A DNA stretch of 64,000 bases from Cyanobium usitatum str. Tous (GTDB lineage: Bacteria > Cyanobacteriota > Cyanobacteriia > PCC-6307 > Cyanobiaceae). The notes below the pieces were generated by a model. It saw only the letters and a program-made list of their open reading frames with translations, made no database searches and was not told where the DNA came from. Positions 38,546-48,815 of the stretch are shown here, piece by piece. The position numbers were made by a program, and so were the translations under genes. The DNA lies in contig NZ_PXXO01000012.1 of the NCBI RefSeq assembly GCF_003011885.1, forward strand, positions 18,639 to 82,638, read 5' to 3'. The first letter of the stretch is position 1. Every line of letters begins with the position of its first letter.

Positions 38546-39205
38546 ATGGGCGACCAAGACGCAACCATAAGAAAAATACTATTCTCCTGCTTGTTGGCTG
38601 GAATTATCATAGCGGTTGGCGATTTCAAGATCCTATCCTTCTTTAAATCGAATGCCTGGGTCCTAAAAGGAGACGTTTACTATCTTCTCAGGATTGGTGG
38701 AAGTATGTGGACATGGTTATTGATTTCAATTTCGATAGCACTGGCATTTCCCCGGTCAGATTCTCCATCTCCTTTAAAACTTAGGGTTGAGAGAGGAAGC
38801 GTATCATTAAAAATAGCTGCCATATCGATCTGTCTTAGCGCCGGCCTAGGAGGGCTTATTGCAGAATTTTTGAAACTGATTATTCGCAGAGAGCGTCCGA
38901 TTGATCAAGAAGTTTATGTATTCCGGGCCTTCTCCGAACGAGCCTGGTCAACAAGTGGACTAGGACTGCCGAGCTCACATGCCGCAGTTGCTTTTGGTGG
39001 AAGTCTCGCCTTGATAACGATCTTCCCAACCCTGCGATGGCCCGCACTGGGGATGGCGATTGGCTGCGGATTCACAAGAATCAGCAGCGGCGCCCATTAC
39101 CCAACCGATGTAGCAGCTGGAGCCTTGGTCGGCTTCTTTGCTAACTATCTTGCAGGGCTTTGGCTAAGAAGAGAATCATGGAAGCACAATCGGACAAGCA
39201 AATAA
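38546..39205 (+). CDS. PAP2 superfamily lipid phosphatase (second)
   Basis: 219-residue PAP2 protein: KLIIRRERP (KX6RP), PSSHAAVAFGG, and TRISSGAHYPTDVAAG (RX5HX3D) are all intact; six hydrophobic segments. Its ATG directly follows the TAA of the glycosyltransferase, so the three genes form one operon. It is not a close copy of the first PAP2 protein, which argues against recent duplication. Confidence 0.84.
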   Translation: MGDQDATIRKILFSCLLAGIIIAVGDFKILSFFKSNAWVLKGDVYYLLRIGGSMWTWLLISISIALAFPRSDSPSPLKLRVERGSVSLKIAAISICLSAGLGGLIAEFLKLIIRRERPIDQEVYVFRAFSERAWSTSGLGLPSSHAAVAFGGSLALITIFPTLRWPALGMAIGCGFTRISSGAHYPTDVAAGALVGFFANYLAGLWLRRESWKHNRTSK

Positions 39206-39237
39206 AAGTGTTTTAAATCAATTAGAGATTCAATAGG

Positions 39238-39459
39238 TTACCTATCAGGATCGCGCAGCTTGCGAGCAATTACGCGGCATCTTTCGAGCTGATCCATTGA
39301 GAGCGCTTGGGATTGATAGCTTCGCGCGCAGTGGTAAATCTCGTTAATACCCGCTTCATGCTGAATATTGCCCATAAGAGTGGCATTGAGTGCGCCCCCC
39401 GTAACTGATCCAATCACGAATGTGGCAAGCGCCAACGAATTTGCTTGTTTCTCTTGCAT
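39238..39459 (-). CDS. Small hypothetical protein
   Basis: 73 residues: a hydrophobic Gly/Ala stretch near the N-terminus (LALATFVIGSVTGGALNAT) then a polar region with two Cys (IYHCARSYQS, LERCRVIARKL). I do not recognise it. ATG at 39459 is preferred; the frame opens to 39519. Base composition is intermediate, at the right edge of the AT-rich island; rsmH begins (3' end) 53 bp away. Confidence 0.55.
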   Translation of the reverse strand: MQEKQANSLALATFVIGSVTGGALNATLMGNIQHEAGINEIYHCARSYQSQALSMDQLERCRVIARKLRDPDR

Positions 39460-39511
39460 GGGCAAATTGAATTCCTCAGACGTACTTACATAGCATCTAG
39501 TCATCCTCCAG

Positions 39512-40414
39512 CTACTCACTGCGCCGCTGTGCCACCCGCAGCCGGGCGCTACGGCTGCGCGGATTGGTTTCGGCCTCCTCGGGGCTGGCCTTAATCGCCT
39601 TGCGCGTTACCCGCTCCAGCCGAGCGTCGGCCAGAAAGGCCGTTTTCACCCGCCGATCTTCAAGGGAGTGGAAGCTGATCACAGCCAGCAGCCCGCCTGG
39701 CTCCAGCCAGTTGGGGGCGTTGTGCAACAGCTTGTCCAACACCCCCAACTCATCGTTTACGGCAATGCGCAGGGCCTGAAAGGTGCGGGTAGCTGGATGG
39801 ATGCGGCCGCGGCGCGCCGCCGGTGGGTAGCAACCGGCCACCAGGTAGGCCAGCTCGGCGGTATGGCGCGGCTGTTCGGCATTCCCCCAGGGCCCCTGCT
39901 CCTTGATCCGCCGGGCAATCCGCCGCGACAAGCGCTCCTCGCCGTAGCCATAGATCAGATCTGCCAGCTCGCTCTCGCCGGCACTATCAAGCAGCTCCCC
40001 AGCCGTTTGGCCGCGCTCGGGGTTCATGCGCATATCCAACGGCCCCTCGAGCCGGAAGCTGAAGCCCCGGGCCGCCACATCCAGCTGGGGACTGCTCACC
40101 CCCAGATCAGCCAGCACCGCTACGGCCGGCTCCGCAGGGATGTAATCGGCGAAGTTGGCGGCCACGATTGTGACCCGATCGCCAAATGGGGCGAGGCGCT
40201 CGGCGGCGGCGGCACGGGCGCTTGGGTCCTGGTCCAGCCCCACAAGTCGCAAGCCGGGATTGGCCTGCAGCAGCAGCTCGCTATGGCCGCCGCCGCCGAG
40301 GGTGCAGTCGATCAGCAGGCCTGCTGGCAGGCAAGCAAAGCCCGCCAGCACCGCCTCGGCCAGCACGGGCACATGTTCAAACAAGCCGCTGCCGGCGGGA
40401 TCAGCCATGGCCAT
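39512..40414 (-). CDS. rsmH: 16S rRNA (cytosine(1402)-N4)-methyltransferase
   Basis: RsmH (MraW) methylates C1402 of 16S rRNA. The 300-residue product has [13 protein letters not shown], the SAM motif [44 protein letters not shown] and [15 protein letters not shown] 40414 directly follows the TGA of the upstream TerB-like gene; a second ATG at 40408 is possible. Confidence 0.94.
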   Translation of the reverse strand: MAMADPAGSGLFEHVPVLAEAVLAGFACLPAGLLIDCTLGGGGHSELLLQANPGLRLVGLDQDPSARAAAAERLAPFGDRVTIVAANFADYIPAEPAVAVLADLGVSSPQLDVAARGFSFRLEGPLDMRMNPERGQTAGELLDSAGESELADLIYGYGEERLSRRIARRIKEQGPWGNAEQPRHTAELAYLVAGCYPPAARRGRIHPATRTFQALRIAVNDELGVLDKLLHNAPNWLEPGGLLAVISFHSLEDRRVKTAFLADARLERVTRKAIKASPEEAETNPRSRSARLRVAQRRSE

Positions 40415-41017
40415 TCAGCGGCGGCGGCGGTGGGGAGAAGCCCAGCGGGCTAGCCGCTTGCCCAAGCCATGGCGAAAGCGACTCCACCAGCTGGGCGCAG
40501 GGCGAAAGCGGCGGCAGAGCTCGGGCAGCTCCCGCTCCAGTTCCGGGTGACCAAGCACCTGGAGCAGGGTCTGCAACAGACCGAGTTCCGCCGCCTTTCC
40601 CTGGCCATCCGCCGCCGCAAACAGGCAGTAGCAGCGGGCAATGGCTAGCCGCTGGACGGGATCTGCGATGGCGGCAAGGCTGGCGCTGATCCGCTTGGGA
40701 TCGGGTGGGCCATGCAAATCCGCGCTCTGGCGCTGGACATCGCTGAGGCGCAGGCTCTTCATGCAGAAGTAAAAAAGCTCCCATTCCTCCTGGTCAAAAT
40801 CGCCATCAGCCAGGCTGAGGGCCCGGGCGCCCTGCAGGATCGCCAACCCCACCTGGCTGCTCTCCTCCGCGGTGGGAAGCACTGCCGTGAGGCTGTCGAT
40901 AAGCTGCTGGCGCTGGCGGGCCGCCAGGAGCTGGTGTGGAGCCAGCAGCCAGCGCGAGAGGGTTGCGGCTGCCGATGCCGTGATCCTTCGCAAAGGCGCT
41001 GGCTGGTGCTGACCCAT
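40415..41017 (-). CDS. TerB-like helical protein of unknown function
   Basis: 200 residues, mostly helical. RQRQQLIDSLTAVLPTAEES, ARALSLADGDFDQEEWELFY and ARCYCLFAAADGQGKAAELG contain the acidic turn residues seen in TerB-like domains. C-terminus is Arg-rich (ASPHRRRR). ATG at 41017 (MGQHQPAPLRR) chosen; the frame opens to 41044. It is immediately upstream of rsmH (stop/start abut). Confidence 0.65.
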   Translation of the reverse strand: MGQHQPAPLRRITASAAATLSRWLLAPHQLLAARQRQQLIDSLTAVLPTAEESSQVGLAILQGARALSLADGDFDQEEWELFYFCMKSLRLSDVQRQSADLHGPPDPKRISASLAAIADPVQRLAIARCYCLFAAADGQGKAAELGLLQTLLQVLGHPELERELPELCRRFRPAPSWWSRFRHGLGKRLARWASPHRRRR

Positions 41018-41155
41018 GGTTTGCGCGGATACAACACGGCCCAATCAAGCTTAGGAGCCCTATCCGGGGACGCTGGTGCGATCTTCGCCGTCACAGATCC
41101 CCTAGCGGGCCCTTCCTTCCTAAGATCACCGCAAAGCGCTTAACCCCTCGGCCCC

Positions 41156-42340
41156 ATGACGCAGCTGGAGACGCGCACGGAACCGATGGTGGTCAACTTC
41201 GGCCCCCACCACCCCTCGATGCACGGGGTGTTGCGGCTGGTGGTGACCCTCGATGGCGAGGACGTGGTGGATTGCGAGCCGGTGGTCGGCTACCTCCACC
41301 GCGGCATGGAGAAGATTGCCGAAAACCGCACGAACGTGATGTTCGTGCCCTACGTGAGCCGCATGGACTATGCGGCCGGCATGTTTTACGAAGCGATTGT
41401 GGTGAACGCGCCGGAACGGCTGGCCGATGTGCCCGTGCCCAAGCGCGCCAGCTACATCCGGGTGCTGATGCTGGAGCTCAACCGCATCGCCAACCACCTG
41501 CTCTGGCTTGGCCCGTTCCTGGCGGACGTGGGCGCACAAACGCCGTTCTTCTACATCTTCCGCGAGCGGGAGATGATCTACGACCTCTGGGAAGCGGCCA
41601 CCGGCCAGCGGTTGATCAACAACAACTATTTCCGCATCGGTGGTGTAGCCGCAGACCTGCCCTACGGCTGGCTGGAGAAGTGCCTCGACTTCTGCGACTG
41701 GTTTGGTCCCAAGATCGACGAATATGAAAAGCTAATTACCAACAACCCAATCTTCCGTAAGCGAATTGAGGGTCTAGGTGTGATCAGTCGTGAGATGGCG
41801 ATCAATTGGAGCCTGTCGGGCCCGATGCTGCGCGCCTCGGGCGTGCCCTGGGACCTGCGCAAGGTGGATCACTACGAGTGCTACGACGACTTCGACTGGG
41901 ACGTGGTCTGCGAACAGGAGGGTGACTGCTACGCCCGCTACCGGGTGCGCGTCAAGGAAATGCGCGAATCCCTCAAGATTCTGCGCCAGGCCTGCGCCAT
42001 GATTCCCGGAGGAGCCACCGAGCACCTGGAGGCCCGCCGCATGGCGGAGGGCAAGGGCAGCGAATATGCCGGCTTTGATTATCAATATGTGGCCAAGAAA
42101 GTGGCCCCAACCTTCAAGATTCCCGAAGGTGAGCTTTACACCCGCCTGGAATCGGGCAAGGGCGAAATCGGGGTGTACCTGCAGGGCAACAACGACGTCA
42201 CCCCCTGGCGCTTCAAAATCCGCGCCGCCGACTTCAACAACCTGCAAATCCTGCCCCACATCCTCAAGGGGGCCAAGGTGGCCGACATCATGGCCATCCT
42301 CGGCTCCATCGACGTGATCATGGGATCGGTTGATCGCTGA
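41156..42340 (+). CDS. ndhH: NAD(P)H-quinone oxidoreductase subunit H
   Basis: 394-residue 49-kDa-type subunit forming the quinone cavity of NDH-1. [18 protein letters not shown] at the N-terminus, [36 protein letters not shown], and the C-terminal [14 protein letters not shown] are diagnostic. Its last bases overlap by 11 bp the start of the thioesterase gene. Only ndhH is at this locus; other peripheral-arm subunits are elsewhere. Confidence 0.96.
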   Translation: MTQLETRTEPMVVNFGPHHPSMHGVLRLVVTLDGEDVVDCEPVVGYLHRGMEKIAENRTNVMFVPYVSRMDYAAGMFYEAIVVNAPERLADVPVPKRASYIRVLMLELNRIANHLLWLGPFLADVGAQTPFFYIFREREMIYDLWEAATGQRLINNNYFRIGGVAADLPYGWLEKCLDFCDWFGPKIDEYEKLITNNPIFRKRIEGLGVISREMAINWSLSGPMLRASGVPWDLRKVDHYECYDDFDWDVVCEQEGDCYARYRVRVKEMRESLKILRQACAMIPGGATEHLEARRMAEGKGSEYAGFDYQYVAKKVAPTFKIPEGELYTRLESGKGEIGVYLQGNNDVTPWRFKIRAADFNNLQILPHILKGAKVADIMAILGSIDVIMGSVDR

Positions 42341-42785
42341 TTCCAGCAGCTGGCTGCTGCTATGCCGCACCGTGCGCTTCGGGGACACCGATGCCGCCGG
42401 GGTGATGCATTTCCACCAGCTACTGCGCTGGTGCCACGAGGCTTATGAAGAAAGCCTGGAGCGCTATGGCCTGCCTGCCGCTGAAATCTTTCCCACCCCG
42501 GGGCACATACCCGCCATTGCCCTGCCGCTAGTGCATTGCAGCGCCGACTTCCTTTCTCCCCTTGTCTGCGGCGACCCCCTAGCAATCCAGCTGGAACCCC
42601 GGCGCCTGGATTCCGGCAGCTTTGAGGTGCACTACAACTTTCGCAGCGGCGAGAGGGCCGCAGCCAAGGCACTCACCAGGCACCTGGCGATCGAGACGGC
42701 CAGTCGCCGGCGCTGCCCCTTGCCAGCTGGGCTACAGCGCTGGCTGGAAGCATCGAGCCTGGGCCAGGGCATCCAGCCCCTTTAG
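42330..42785 (+). CDS. 1,4-dihydroxy-2-naphthoyl-CoA hydrolase
   Basis: 151-residue hotdog-fold thioesterase that releases DHNA from DHNA-CoA for phylloquinone synthesis. The 4HBT-type catalytic motif [20 protein letters not shown] carries the nucleophilic Asp. Similar to the cyanobacterial DHNA-CoA thioesterase family (Synechocystis Slr0204). TTG start inside the end of ndhH. The location next to menE-menC-menA supports the assignment. Stop overlaps a convergent small gene by 4 bp. Confidence 0.85.
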   Translation: MIADSSSWLLLCRTVRFGDTDAAGVMHFHQLLRWCHEAYEESLERYGLPAAEIFPTPGHIPAIALPLVHCSADFLSPLVCGDPLAIQLEPRRLDSGSFEVHYNFRSGERAAAKALTRHLAIETASRRRCPLPAGLQRWLEASSLGQGIQPL

Positions 42786-42970
42786 GGCCGGCTGAACACG
42801 TAAAGCAGCGCCGCCAACTGCAGGGGCAGCAGGGCCGCCATCAGCGCCAGCGGATGCAAACCGTCGTGGGGAATAGCGGCAGCCAGGCCAAAACTGAGGG
42901 CACCAGCTCCAGACAAAAGCAACAAAACCGGTGCCCGGGCTAATAGCTCAGAACCAATCTTTTTGGCCAT
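42782..42970 (-). CDS. Small two-helix membrane protein
   Basis: 62 residues with two hydrophobic helices (APVLLLLSGAGALSFGLAA and LALMAALLPLQLAALLYVF). No recognised family. The ATG lies inside the end of the TM2-domain gene (23-bp same-strand overlap), so it is probably cotranscribed with that gene. Confidence 0.6.
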   Translation of the reverse strand: MAKKIGSELLARAPVLLLLSGAGALSFGLAAAIPHDGLHPLALMAALLPLQLAALLYVFSRP

Positions 42971-43214
42971 CTAGGTATTCGGTTTCAAATTCTGCTTTGG
43001 ATTTCGTCAAGTAAATGACGCCCTCAATAATGCCAATGACCTGAAAAACAAAATAGCCCACCCCGCAGGTCAAAAGCGATACCACCAGCATGATTACCGC
43101 CGGCTTGGTGTAGCCAAGAATGAATTTGTGCACCCCAAAGGCGCCCAGAAAGATTCCGGTGAGACCCGCCGCCAGCTTCTTATTGCTGATTTCGGTCTCA
43201 GACAGGCTCGACAT
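42948..43214 (-). CDS. TM2 domain-containing protein
   Basis: 88 residues starting MSSLSETEISNKKLAAGLTG. The TM2 domain is seen as GIFLGAFGVHKFILGYTKPA followed by LVVSLLTCGVGYFVFQVIGI, two helices joined by a short turn. Function unknown. It overlaps the menE 3' end by 17 bp and the next small gene by 23 bp; composition is AT-richer than the men genes. Confidence 0.78.
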   Translation of the reverse strand: MSSLSETEISNKKLAAGLTGIFLGAFGVHKFILGYTKPAVIMLVVSLLTCGVGYFVFQVIGIIEGVIYLTKSKAEFETEYLDGQKDWF

Positions 43215-44436
43215 CGACTGACGCGGGAGAAACGACCTCAACAGCTTTTAGCTGATCAACCCAGGCCCGCCAATGATTTCGTTGCCATTTGCCCAGCTCC
43301 GCTGGCGCCAACTCGGGGCAGAGCAGCCACCGACCTGGCCGCTCGGCCGGTGGCCAGGAATCACAAATCGCCTGCAACGCCAACTGCAGCTCCTCCCAAC
43401 CTTGCTGGGGCGAGTCTGGCCGCACCAGGGCCACCAGCCGCTGGCCCCAGTCGGGATCATCGATTGGCAGTAGCAAAAGCGCCTGCAGTGGCAAGCCGGC
43501 GGCCTGGGCCAGCTGCGCCAGCCGCTGCTCCAGCACCTCCGGAAACACGGTTTCACCGCCGCTGTGAATGGCCCCATCAAGGCGTCCCAGCAGCTCCAGC
43601 CCCGTTAGGCCCAGCCGGCCGGCATCGCCACTGCGCCACCAGCCATCGGCAGTGCGCGGCAGGGGCTGGAGCCGGCCAGCCTCCAGCCAGCCCGGACTAA
43701 GCCGCTCACAGCGCACCTCAACGGCCTGCTCCGCCCCTAGCCGCAGCTCCACGTCCCCCAAGGGGGCGCCGCAGCCCGAAGATCCCGCCAGGAAAGCTTC
43801 GGGCGCCAGGGCACACACCATCGCCGCCGTTTCCGTGGCCCCGTAGCAAGGGGCCAGCCGCAACCCTGCCAGCCTGGCCCGCTCCGCCAGCGCCGGCGGC
43901 AACGGCGCCCCACCCACCCAGATCAGGGCCAAACGCTGCAACCAGGCCACGCCCTCGCCAGCAGCCAGCAGCCGCTGCAGCTGGGTAGGCACCAGGGAAA
44001 GCAAGGCCGGACGGCCTGGATCCAAAGGGGCAGCTGCAGCCAACAGGCCCGGATCGCGCATCCAGGCCGGATCAAGACGCTGGTGGCCGGCGCCCCAGTG
44101 CTGGGCGCGCACCCAGGGCAGCAGCCCACTGACGTGATGCAAAGGCAGGGAGTTGAGGTGCAGGCAGCTCGCCGGATCCAGCCCCAACCCCTCCAGCCAG
44201 CGGCCGGTAGCCGACGCCGAAGCCTGCAGGTGGGCCAGGGGCTGCAGGCACCAGCGGCGACCGCCCGTGCTGCCGCCGCTGCCTATCACCACCCCCGGCC
44301 CCCAACGCTCTTCCAAAGGGCCAAGGCCATCGGGCCCGATCGCCGCCGCCAAAGCCTGCTGGTCGCTGGCGGCCGGGCCCGCCAAGGCCACCAGGCGGCC
44401 GGCATCCCAGAGCTCTTGCAACTGCTCTGGCGTCAT
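43198..44436 (-). CDS. menE: o-Succinylbenzoate-CoA ligase
   Basis: AMP-forming acyl-CoA ligase of the phylloquinone pathway. The 412-residue product has the phosphate loop VIGSGGSTGGRRW, PCYGATETAAMV, WWRSGDAGRL, and the catalytic Lys in ELGKWQRNHWR near the C-terminus. It is shorter than typical MenE because the N-terminal part is reduced. ATG 44436 overlaps the menC stop (ATGA). Substrate assignment rests mainly on the menC-menA neighbourhood. Confidence 0.87.
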   Translation of the reverse strand: MTPEQLQELWDAGRLVALAGPAASDQQALAAAIGPDGLGPLEERWGPGVVIGSGGSTGGRRWCLQPLAHLQASASATGRWLEGLGLDPASCLHLNSLPLHHVSGLLPWVRAQHWGAGHQRLDPAWMRDPGLLAAAAPLDPGRPALLSLVPTQLQRLLAAGEGVAWLQRLALIWVGGAPLPPALAERARLAGLRLAPCYGATETAAMVCALAPEAFLAGSSGCGAPLGDVELRLGAEQAVEVRCERLSPGWLEAGRLQPLPRTADGWWRSGDAGRLGLTGLELLGRLDGAIHSGGETVFPEVLEQRLAQLAQAAGLPLQALLLLPIDDPDWGQRLVALVRPDSPQQGWEELQLALQAICDSWPPAERPGRWLLCPELAPAELGKWQRNHWRAWVDQLKAVEVVSPASVDVEPV

Positions 44437-45422
44437 GGCTGCTGATCTCGACTGATTTGGGCGGCGGCAGCCCACACCGCTGCCGGATCGGCGCTGGCCA
44501 GGGCTCCGGGGGCTTGCCAACCCGGCGCCAAGCCCGGCGCCGCCGGCGTGGGGCCCTCGGCCTGCAGGGCTGCCAGATGCTCTAGCCAGCGGCGGCCGAT
44601 GCCGGTTTCAAAGGCTGTGCTGAGCATCAGCCGCGGCCTGCCCCGCTCCAGGGCCGCCAGCAGCACTCGAGGGTCCCCCTCCTGGCTGGGGCGGCGCACC
44701 TGCCAGCCCGGCCAACTGCTGCGCAGGCCCGGGTCGCACTGCAACGATTCATCCAGAGCCACGGGAACCTGGGACGCCAAGGCCTCCAGGCCCGCCTGGT
44801 CGGCCGGGGCTAGGGGCTGCTCCAGCCACTGCAGCCGCGGCTCGCCCGCCAAACGCCCGGCCCAGGCCGACGCCGTGGCCCGGCTCCAGCCGCCATTGGC
44901 ATCAAGGCGCAAGCGGGCGGTTGCTGGCAGGCGCTGCAGCAGCTGCTCCAGCAGCTCGCGCTCCAAGCCATCGGCGCAAACGGCCACTTTCCACTTGAAC
45001 ACCGGAGCCGGCCCCATCTCAGGCCCAAGCTGCTCCAAAACCTCGATGGCGGCTGGTCCTGCCGGCAGCAGCCGGGCCGCAGGGGGCGGCGGCAGCCAGC
45101 GGCGCTGCGGCAAGCCGGCCAGCTCGGCCAGGGCAGCCCCGAGGGCAAAGGCAAGGGTTGGGGGCAACTGACCCGCCTGCAGCAACCTCTCGAGTTCGGC
45201 TGTCCCATAGCTGGCATCCAAAGCAGCGAAAGCCGCCGCCAGGGGCTCCAGCTGGCCATCGAGGGGGGCGGCCTCGCCCCAGCCCAGATCGCCCTGGGGG
45301 CTCTGCAAGCGCAGCAGCCAGCCGCACCTCTGCTGCACGGAGCCTGCAGCCGTAACCAGGGGCTGGGGCAGGGCGAAGCCGAAGGGCCGCCACTGCAACT
45401 GCAGCAGGCCCCCCTGGCTCAT
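44433..45422 (-). CDS. menC: o-Succinylbenzoate synthase
   Basis: Enolase-superfamily dehydratase producing OSB. The 329-residue protein has KWKV (KxK) near residue 140, RLRLDANGGW, LEQPLAP and VALDESLQ as metal ligands. The expected second catalytic Lys (usually in an I-K-P segment) appears as R in WQVRRPSQEGDPR. Start MSQGGLLQLQWRPF is the ATG overlapping the menA stop by 4 bp. Coupled menA-menC-menE order. Confidence 0.86.
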   Translation of the reverse strand: MSQGGLLQLQWRPFGFALPQPLVTAAGSVQQRCGWLLRLQSPQGDLGWGEAAPLDGQLEPLAAAFAALDASYGTAELERLLQAGQLPPTLAFALGAALAELAGLPQRRWLPPPPAARLLPAGPAAIEVLEQLGPEMGPAPVFKWKVAVCADGLERELLEQLLQRLPATARLRLDANGGWSRATASAWAGRLAGEPRLQWLEQPLAPADQAGLEALASQVPVALDESLQCDPGLRSSWPGWQVRRPSQEGDPRVLLAALERGRPRLMLSTAFETGIGRRWLEHLAALQAEGPTPAAPGLAPGWQAPGALASADPAAVWAAAAQISRDQQP

Positions 45423-46366
45423 CCTGTGAAGCGCCCCAGGGCCAGGCCCAGGGCCAAACCCAAACCATTGAGCGCCTGAAAGCGCAGGGCCAGAAATTTG
45501 CTGCCGCTGATCCGCCCAGGCTCGCCATGGTGGCGCTGCAACAGGGCGATCAGCTGACGGGCGGGCGGCAGGCCGATCACACCGAGCAGGGCCGTGAGCG
45601 GCCACTGGCCCAGCAGCACCGGCGCCCACTGCAGGGCCAGGCAGCCGGCCACAAACCAGGGCACCAACCCCGAGGCAGCCGCCGTACCCAGATGCACCAC
45701 CGGCGAACGCTTGCCATGGGCGGCGTCCTCATCAACCTGGTGGAAATGGGAGCAGAACAGCACCAGGGTGGTGGCGAGGGCCGGGCCACTGCCAAGGGCC
45801 AGGGCGATGCGCCAGGGCACCCCGCTGGCCCCAGCTGGCGCCAGGGCCAGCAGGCCGGCGGCGGTGGCCAAGGGACCGAAAGCAAGCCAGCAGAGGGGCT
45901 CACCCAGACCCCGATAGCCCAGCCGAAACGGCGGCCCCTGGTACAGGTAGCCCAGGCCGCAGCAGGCCAGCACCAAAGCCAGCACCGCCGGGCTGCTGCG
46001 CCAGGCCACCAGCGCCATCAGAGCCAGGCCCAGCAGCAGGCAGCCGTTGGCCAGCCCCGCCACCCGATCGCGGCGGCCGGTGAGATTCACCACGGAATGG
46101 GGCTTGCCGTCTGCATCCACGCCGGTGTCGGCATCAAAAACATCGTTGGCCAGGTTTTCCCAGGCCAGCAGCAGCACTGCCGCCAACAGAAACAGCAGCA
46201 GCTGGTCAAACCGCACCGGCAGGGCCTGGCCCAGGCGCCAGCCGGCGGCCAGCAGCACCGGCATCACCGCCACGGCGTACATCGGCCACTTGATCGCCGC
46301 CTGCCAGAGGCGGCGGCGATCGACGGAATTGGCGTAACGGCTTGCGACGACCTTGGGCTCAGTCAT
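45419..46366 (-). CDS. menA: 1,4-dihydroxy-2-naphthoate phytyltransferase
   Basis: 315-residue UbiA-family membrane prenyltransferase, attaching the phytyl chain to DHNA. WENLANDVFDADTGVDADGK has the NDxxD Mg-diphosphate motif, and HFHQVDEDAAHGKRSP the second acidic loop; about eight helices. In cyanobacteria this makes phylloquinone, the A1 acceptor of photosystem I. ATG 46366 faces menF. Confidence 0.92.
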   Translation of the reverse strand: MTEPKVVASRYANSVDRRRLWQAAIKWPMYAVAVMPVLLAAGWRLGQALPVRFDQLLLFLLAAVLLLAWENLANDVFDADTGVDADGKPHSVVNLTGRRDRVAGLANGCLLLGLALMALVAWRSSPAVLALVLACCGLGYLYQGPPFRLGYRGLGEPLCWLAFGPLATAAGLLALAPAGASGVPWRIALALGSGPALATTLVLFCSHFHQVDEDAAHGKRSPVVHLGTAAASGLVPWFVAGCLALQWAPVLLGQWPLTALLGVIGLPPARQLIALLQRHHGEPGRISGSKFLALRFQALNGLGLALGLALGRFTG

Positions 46367-46404
46367 GGGGGCCGCAGGCGGCAGCCACTGCAGGGCCCAT
46401 ACAT

Positions 46405-47895
46405 TTGAGCAGCTCTTCGTCGCGGCCCCGGCCCTTCCTGGTGCAGGCCCCTTCTTCCTTCACCGATTCAACGGGTGATTCATTCACCAGTTTGCTGGTC
46501 GCCGCCAACGAGCGGGCGCGCCAGCTGGAGGAGGAGGGCGTCCTCAGCCTGGCCCTACCCCTGGCCGGCGGAGACCCGATGCTGCTGCTGCCCCATCTGG
46601 AGCCCGAGGATGAAGCCCTGGCTCCAGGCGGCGACAGCTTCCGCTTCCTGTGGGACGGGGCACCGGGGCTCTGCATCGCCGCCGCCGGCCGCACCAACAG
46701 CCTCGAGCTCAGTGGTCCGCGCCGCTTTGAGCTGGCCCAGCGTTTTGCCAGCGCCTGCCTCAGCCGCCTAGCCACCCCGGAGAGCGGCCCGCCCCTGGCC
46801 CGGCCGCGGGTGCTCCTGGCCTTCGGTTTCTTTGAAGCGCCCCTGCAGCCGGGACCCACAGCAATCCCAGGCGTACAGGCCGTGCTGCCCCGTTGGCAGC
46901 TGAGCCGCCAGGGCCAGCACTGCTGGCTGCGGCTGCAGCGCAGCCTCGGTGGCGGCGTGACGCCGCGTCAGCTAGCCGAAGAGCTGTGGGAGCAGGCCCG
47001 CCGGCTGGAGCGCCTGGTGCAACAAGACGGGCTGGAGCCGAGGGTTGTCAGTCGAATCGCCATCCACCGCAGTTCGCCATGGCGGGAGAGCTACCGCTCC
47101 GCGGTTGAGCGGGGCCTGGAATTGGTGGAGAGGGGCGAGCTGGAAAAAGTGGTGCTGGCCGTGCGCCAGGAGCTGCAGCTTGAGGCCGCGCCCCATCCCC
47201 TGGCCCTGCTGGCCCCCCTACGGCGCCACCAGAGCGGCAGCTGCCGCTTTCTGTGGCAGCAAGCCCGCGGGACTGCCCTGATCGGCGCCTCCCCCGAACG
47301 GTTGCTCACGGTGCACCAGGGGCAACTGCGCAGTGATGCCCTAGCGGGCACCGCCCCAGCTGGAGAGCAGGCCGCAGGGCTGCTGCACTCCTGCAAAGAT
47401 CGCCATGAGCATGAGCTGGTGGTGGACACGATCACCGCCGTACTCGCCAGAGCGGGCCTCAACCCGCGGCGACCGCGCCATCCACGCCTGGCCCGCCACG
47501 GCCAACTGGTGCATCTGCACACCCCGATCACGGCAGCCCTGGGCCAGCACCAGCCCCTGAGCATCGCCGCAGCCCTCCATCCCACCCCTGCTGTGGCCGG
47601 CCTGCCGCGGCGCGAGGCGATGGCCTGGCTGCGCAGCCTGGAGCCCTTCGAGCGCGGCCACTACGCCGCTCCGATCGGCTGGATCGACAGCGCCGGTGAC
47701 GCCGACCTGCGGGTGGCGATCCGCAGCGGCACCCTGCGGGGCGACCGGCTAGAGCTCACCGCCGGTGCTGGCCTAGTGCGGGGTTCAACGGTGGAGCGGG
47801 AGCTGCAGGAGGTGGCCCTGAAACTGGGCGTTCTGCAGCAGCAGCTCAGCTGCGCCACCGACCATCAAGCAGCCAGCAGCCGCGCCATCGTCTGA
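46405..47895 (+). CDS. menF: Isochorismate synthase
   Basis: First step of phylloquinone synthesis, chorismate to isochorismate. About 496 residues; the chorismate-binding domain holds [53 protein letters not shown] and [13 protein letters not shown]. The N-terminal 200 residues are variable. TTG 46405 is chosen because the 46342 start would lie inside menA; GTG 46441 is another choice. The 3' end overlaps convergent gshB by 31 bp. Confidence 0.9.
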   Translation: MSSSSSRPRPFLVQAPSSFTDSTGDSFTSLLVAANERARQLEEEGVLSLALPLAGGDPMLLLPHLEPEDEALAPGGDSFRFLWDGAPGLCIAAAGRTNSLELSGPRRFELAQRFASACLSRLATPESGPPLARPRVLLAFGFFEAPLQPGPTAIPGVQAVLPRWQLSRQGQHCWLRLQRSLGGGVTPRQLAEELWEQARRLERLVQQDGLEPRVVSRIAIHRSSPWRESYRSAVERGLELVERGELEKVVLAVRQELQLEAAPHPLALLAPLRRHQSGSCRFLWQQARGTALIGASPERLLTVHQGQLRSDALAGTAPAGEQAAGLLHSCKDRHEHELVVDTITAVLARAGLNPRRPRHPRLARHGQLVHLHTPITAALGQHQPLSIAAALHPTPAVAGLPRREAMAWLRSLEPFERGHYAAPIGWIDSAGDADLRVAIRSGTLRGDRLELTAGAGLVRGSTVERELQEVALKLGVLQQQLSCATDHQAASSRAIV

Positions 47896-48812
47896 TCCGC
47901 CAGGGGAATCCCGGCCAGCCGCTCCACCTCGCGCACGCCGGTGGGGCTGGTCACATTGATCTCGCTGAGGAGGCCGTCGATCACATCGATGCCCACAAAA
48001 AACAAACCTTCAGCCCGCAACGCTGGCGCCAACTCAGCGCAGATAGCCCTCTCCGCTGCCGTGAGCTCCGTTACCTCCGGAGCACCGCCCACGGCCAAGT
48101 TGCTGCGAAACTCGCCACCGGCGGGGATGCGATTCACCGCCCCCAGGGGCTCGCCATCCACCAGCAGGATGCGCTTATCACCAGCGCTCACCCCGGGCAG
48201 GAAGGCCTGCACCATCACCGGCAGCTGCTCCTGGCCAGTCACCAGCTCCAGCAGGGCCCGCAACCCCGGCGTTGCTGCAGAAGCAAATACCACCCCCTGG
48301 CCAGCCCGACCCCCCAAGGGCTTGAGCACCACCTCGCCATGCTCGGCGGTGAAAGCGGCCAGCGCCGTCACCCTGCTAGCCACCAGGGTGGGTGCCATCA
48401 GCTGGCTCCAGCGCAGGGCACTGAGTTTTTCATTCCAGGCTCGCAGCGAAGCGGGCCGATTCAGCACCCGCACTCCCTGACGCTCCCCCAGCTCCAGCAG
48501 ATGGGTGGCATAGAGATAGGCCTCATCCACCGGGGGGTCCTTGCGCATCCACACCCGCGGAAAGGCGTTGAGGGGCAGCAGCTGGGGATCGCCAAGTTCA
48601 AACCAGGGCTCGCAATTCACGGGGGTGGCCACCACCCAGGCGCCATGACCGTGCCGGTGGTCTCCTGGCACTGGGGCGGCAGAAAGATCGGCGATGGTGC
48701 ACACCCACACATGCTCGCCGGCTCGCTGGGCTGCCTGCATCAGGGCAACGCTGGAATCTTTGGCTGGATTGAGCCGGGCGATCGGATCGATCACAAACAG
48801 TTGGGATGCCAC
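47865..48812 (-). CDS. gshB: Glutathione synthetase
   Basis: ATP-grasp ligase adding glycine to gamma-glutamylcysteine. The 315-residue product shows [37 protein letters not shown] and the C-terminal [18 protein letters not shown] start ([20 protein letters not shown] follows). It follows grxC by 3 bp on the same strand, a natural glutathione/glutaredoxin pair. Confidence 0.94.
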   Translation of the reverse strand: MASQLFVIDPIARLNPAKDSSVALMQAAQRAGEHVWVCTIADLSAAPVPGDHRHGHGAWVVATPVNCEPWFELGDPQLLPLNAFPRVWMRKDPPVDEAYLYATHLLELGERQGVRVLNRPASLRAWNEKLSALRWSQLMAPTLVASRVTALAAFTAEHGEVVLKPLGGRAGQGVVFASAATPGLRALLELVTGQEQLPVMVQAFLPGVSAGDKRILLVDGEPLGAVNRIPAGGEFRSNLAVGGAPEVTELTAAERAICAELAPALRAEGLFFVGIDVIDGLLSEINVTSPTGVREVERLAGIPLADQTMARLLAA

Positions 48813-48815
48813 CGC

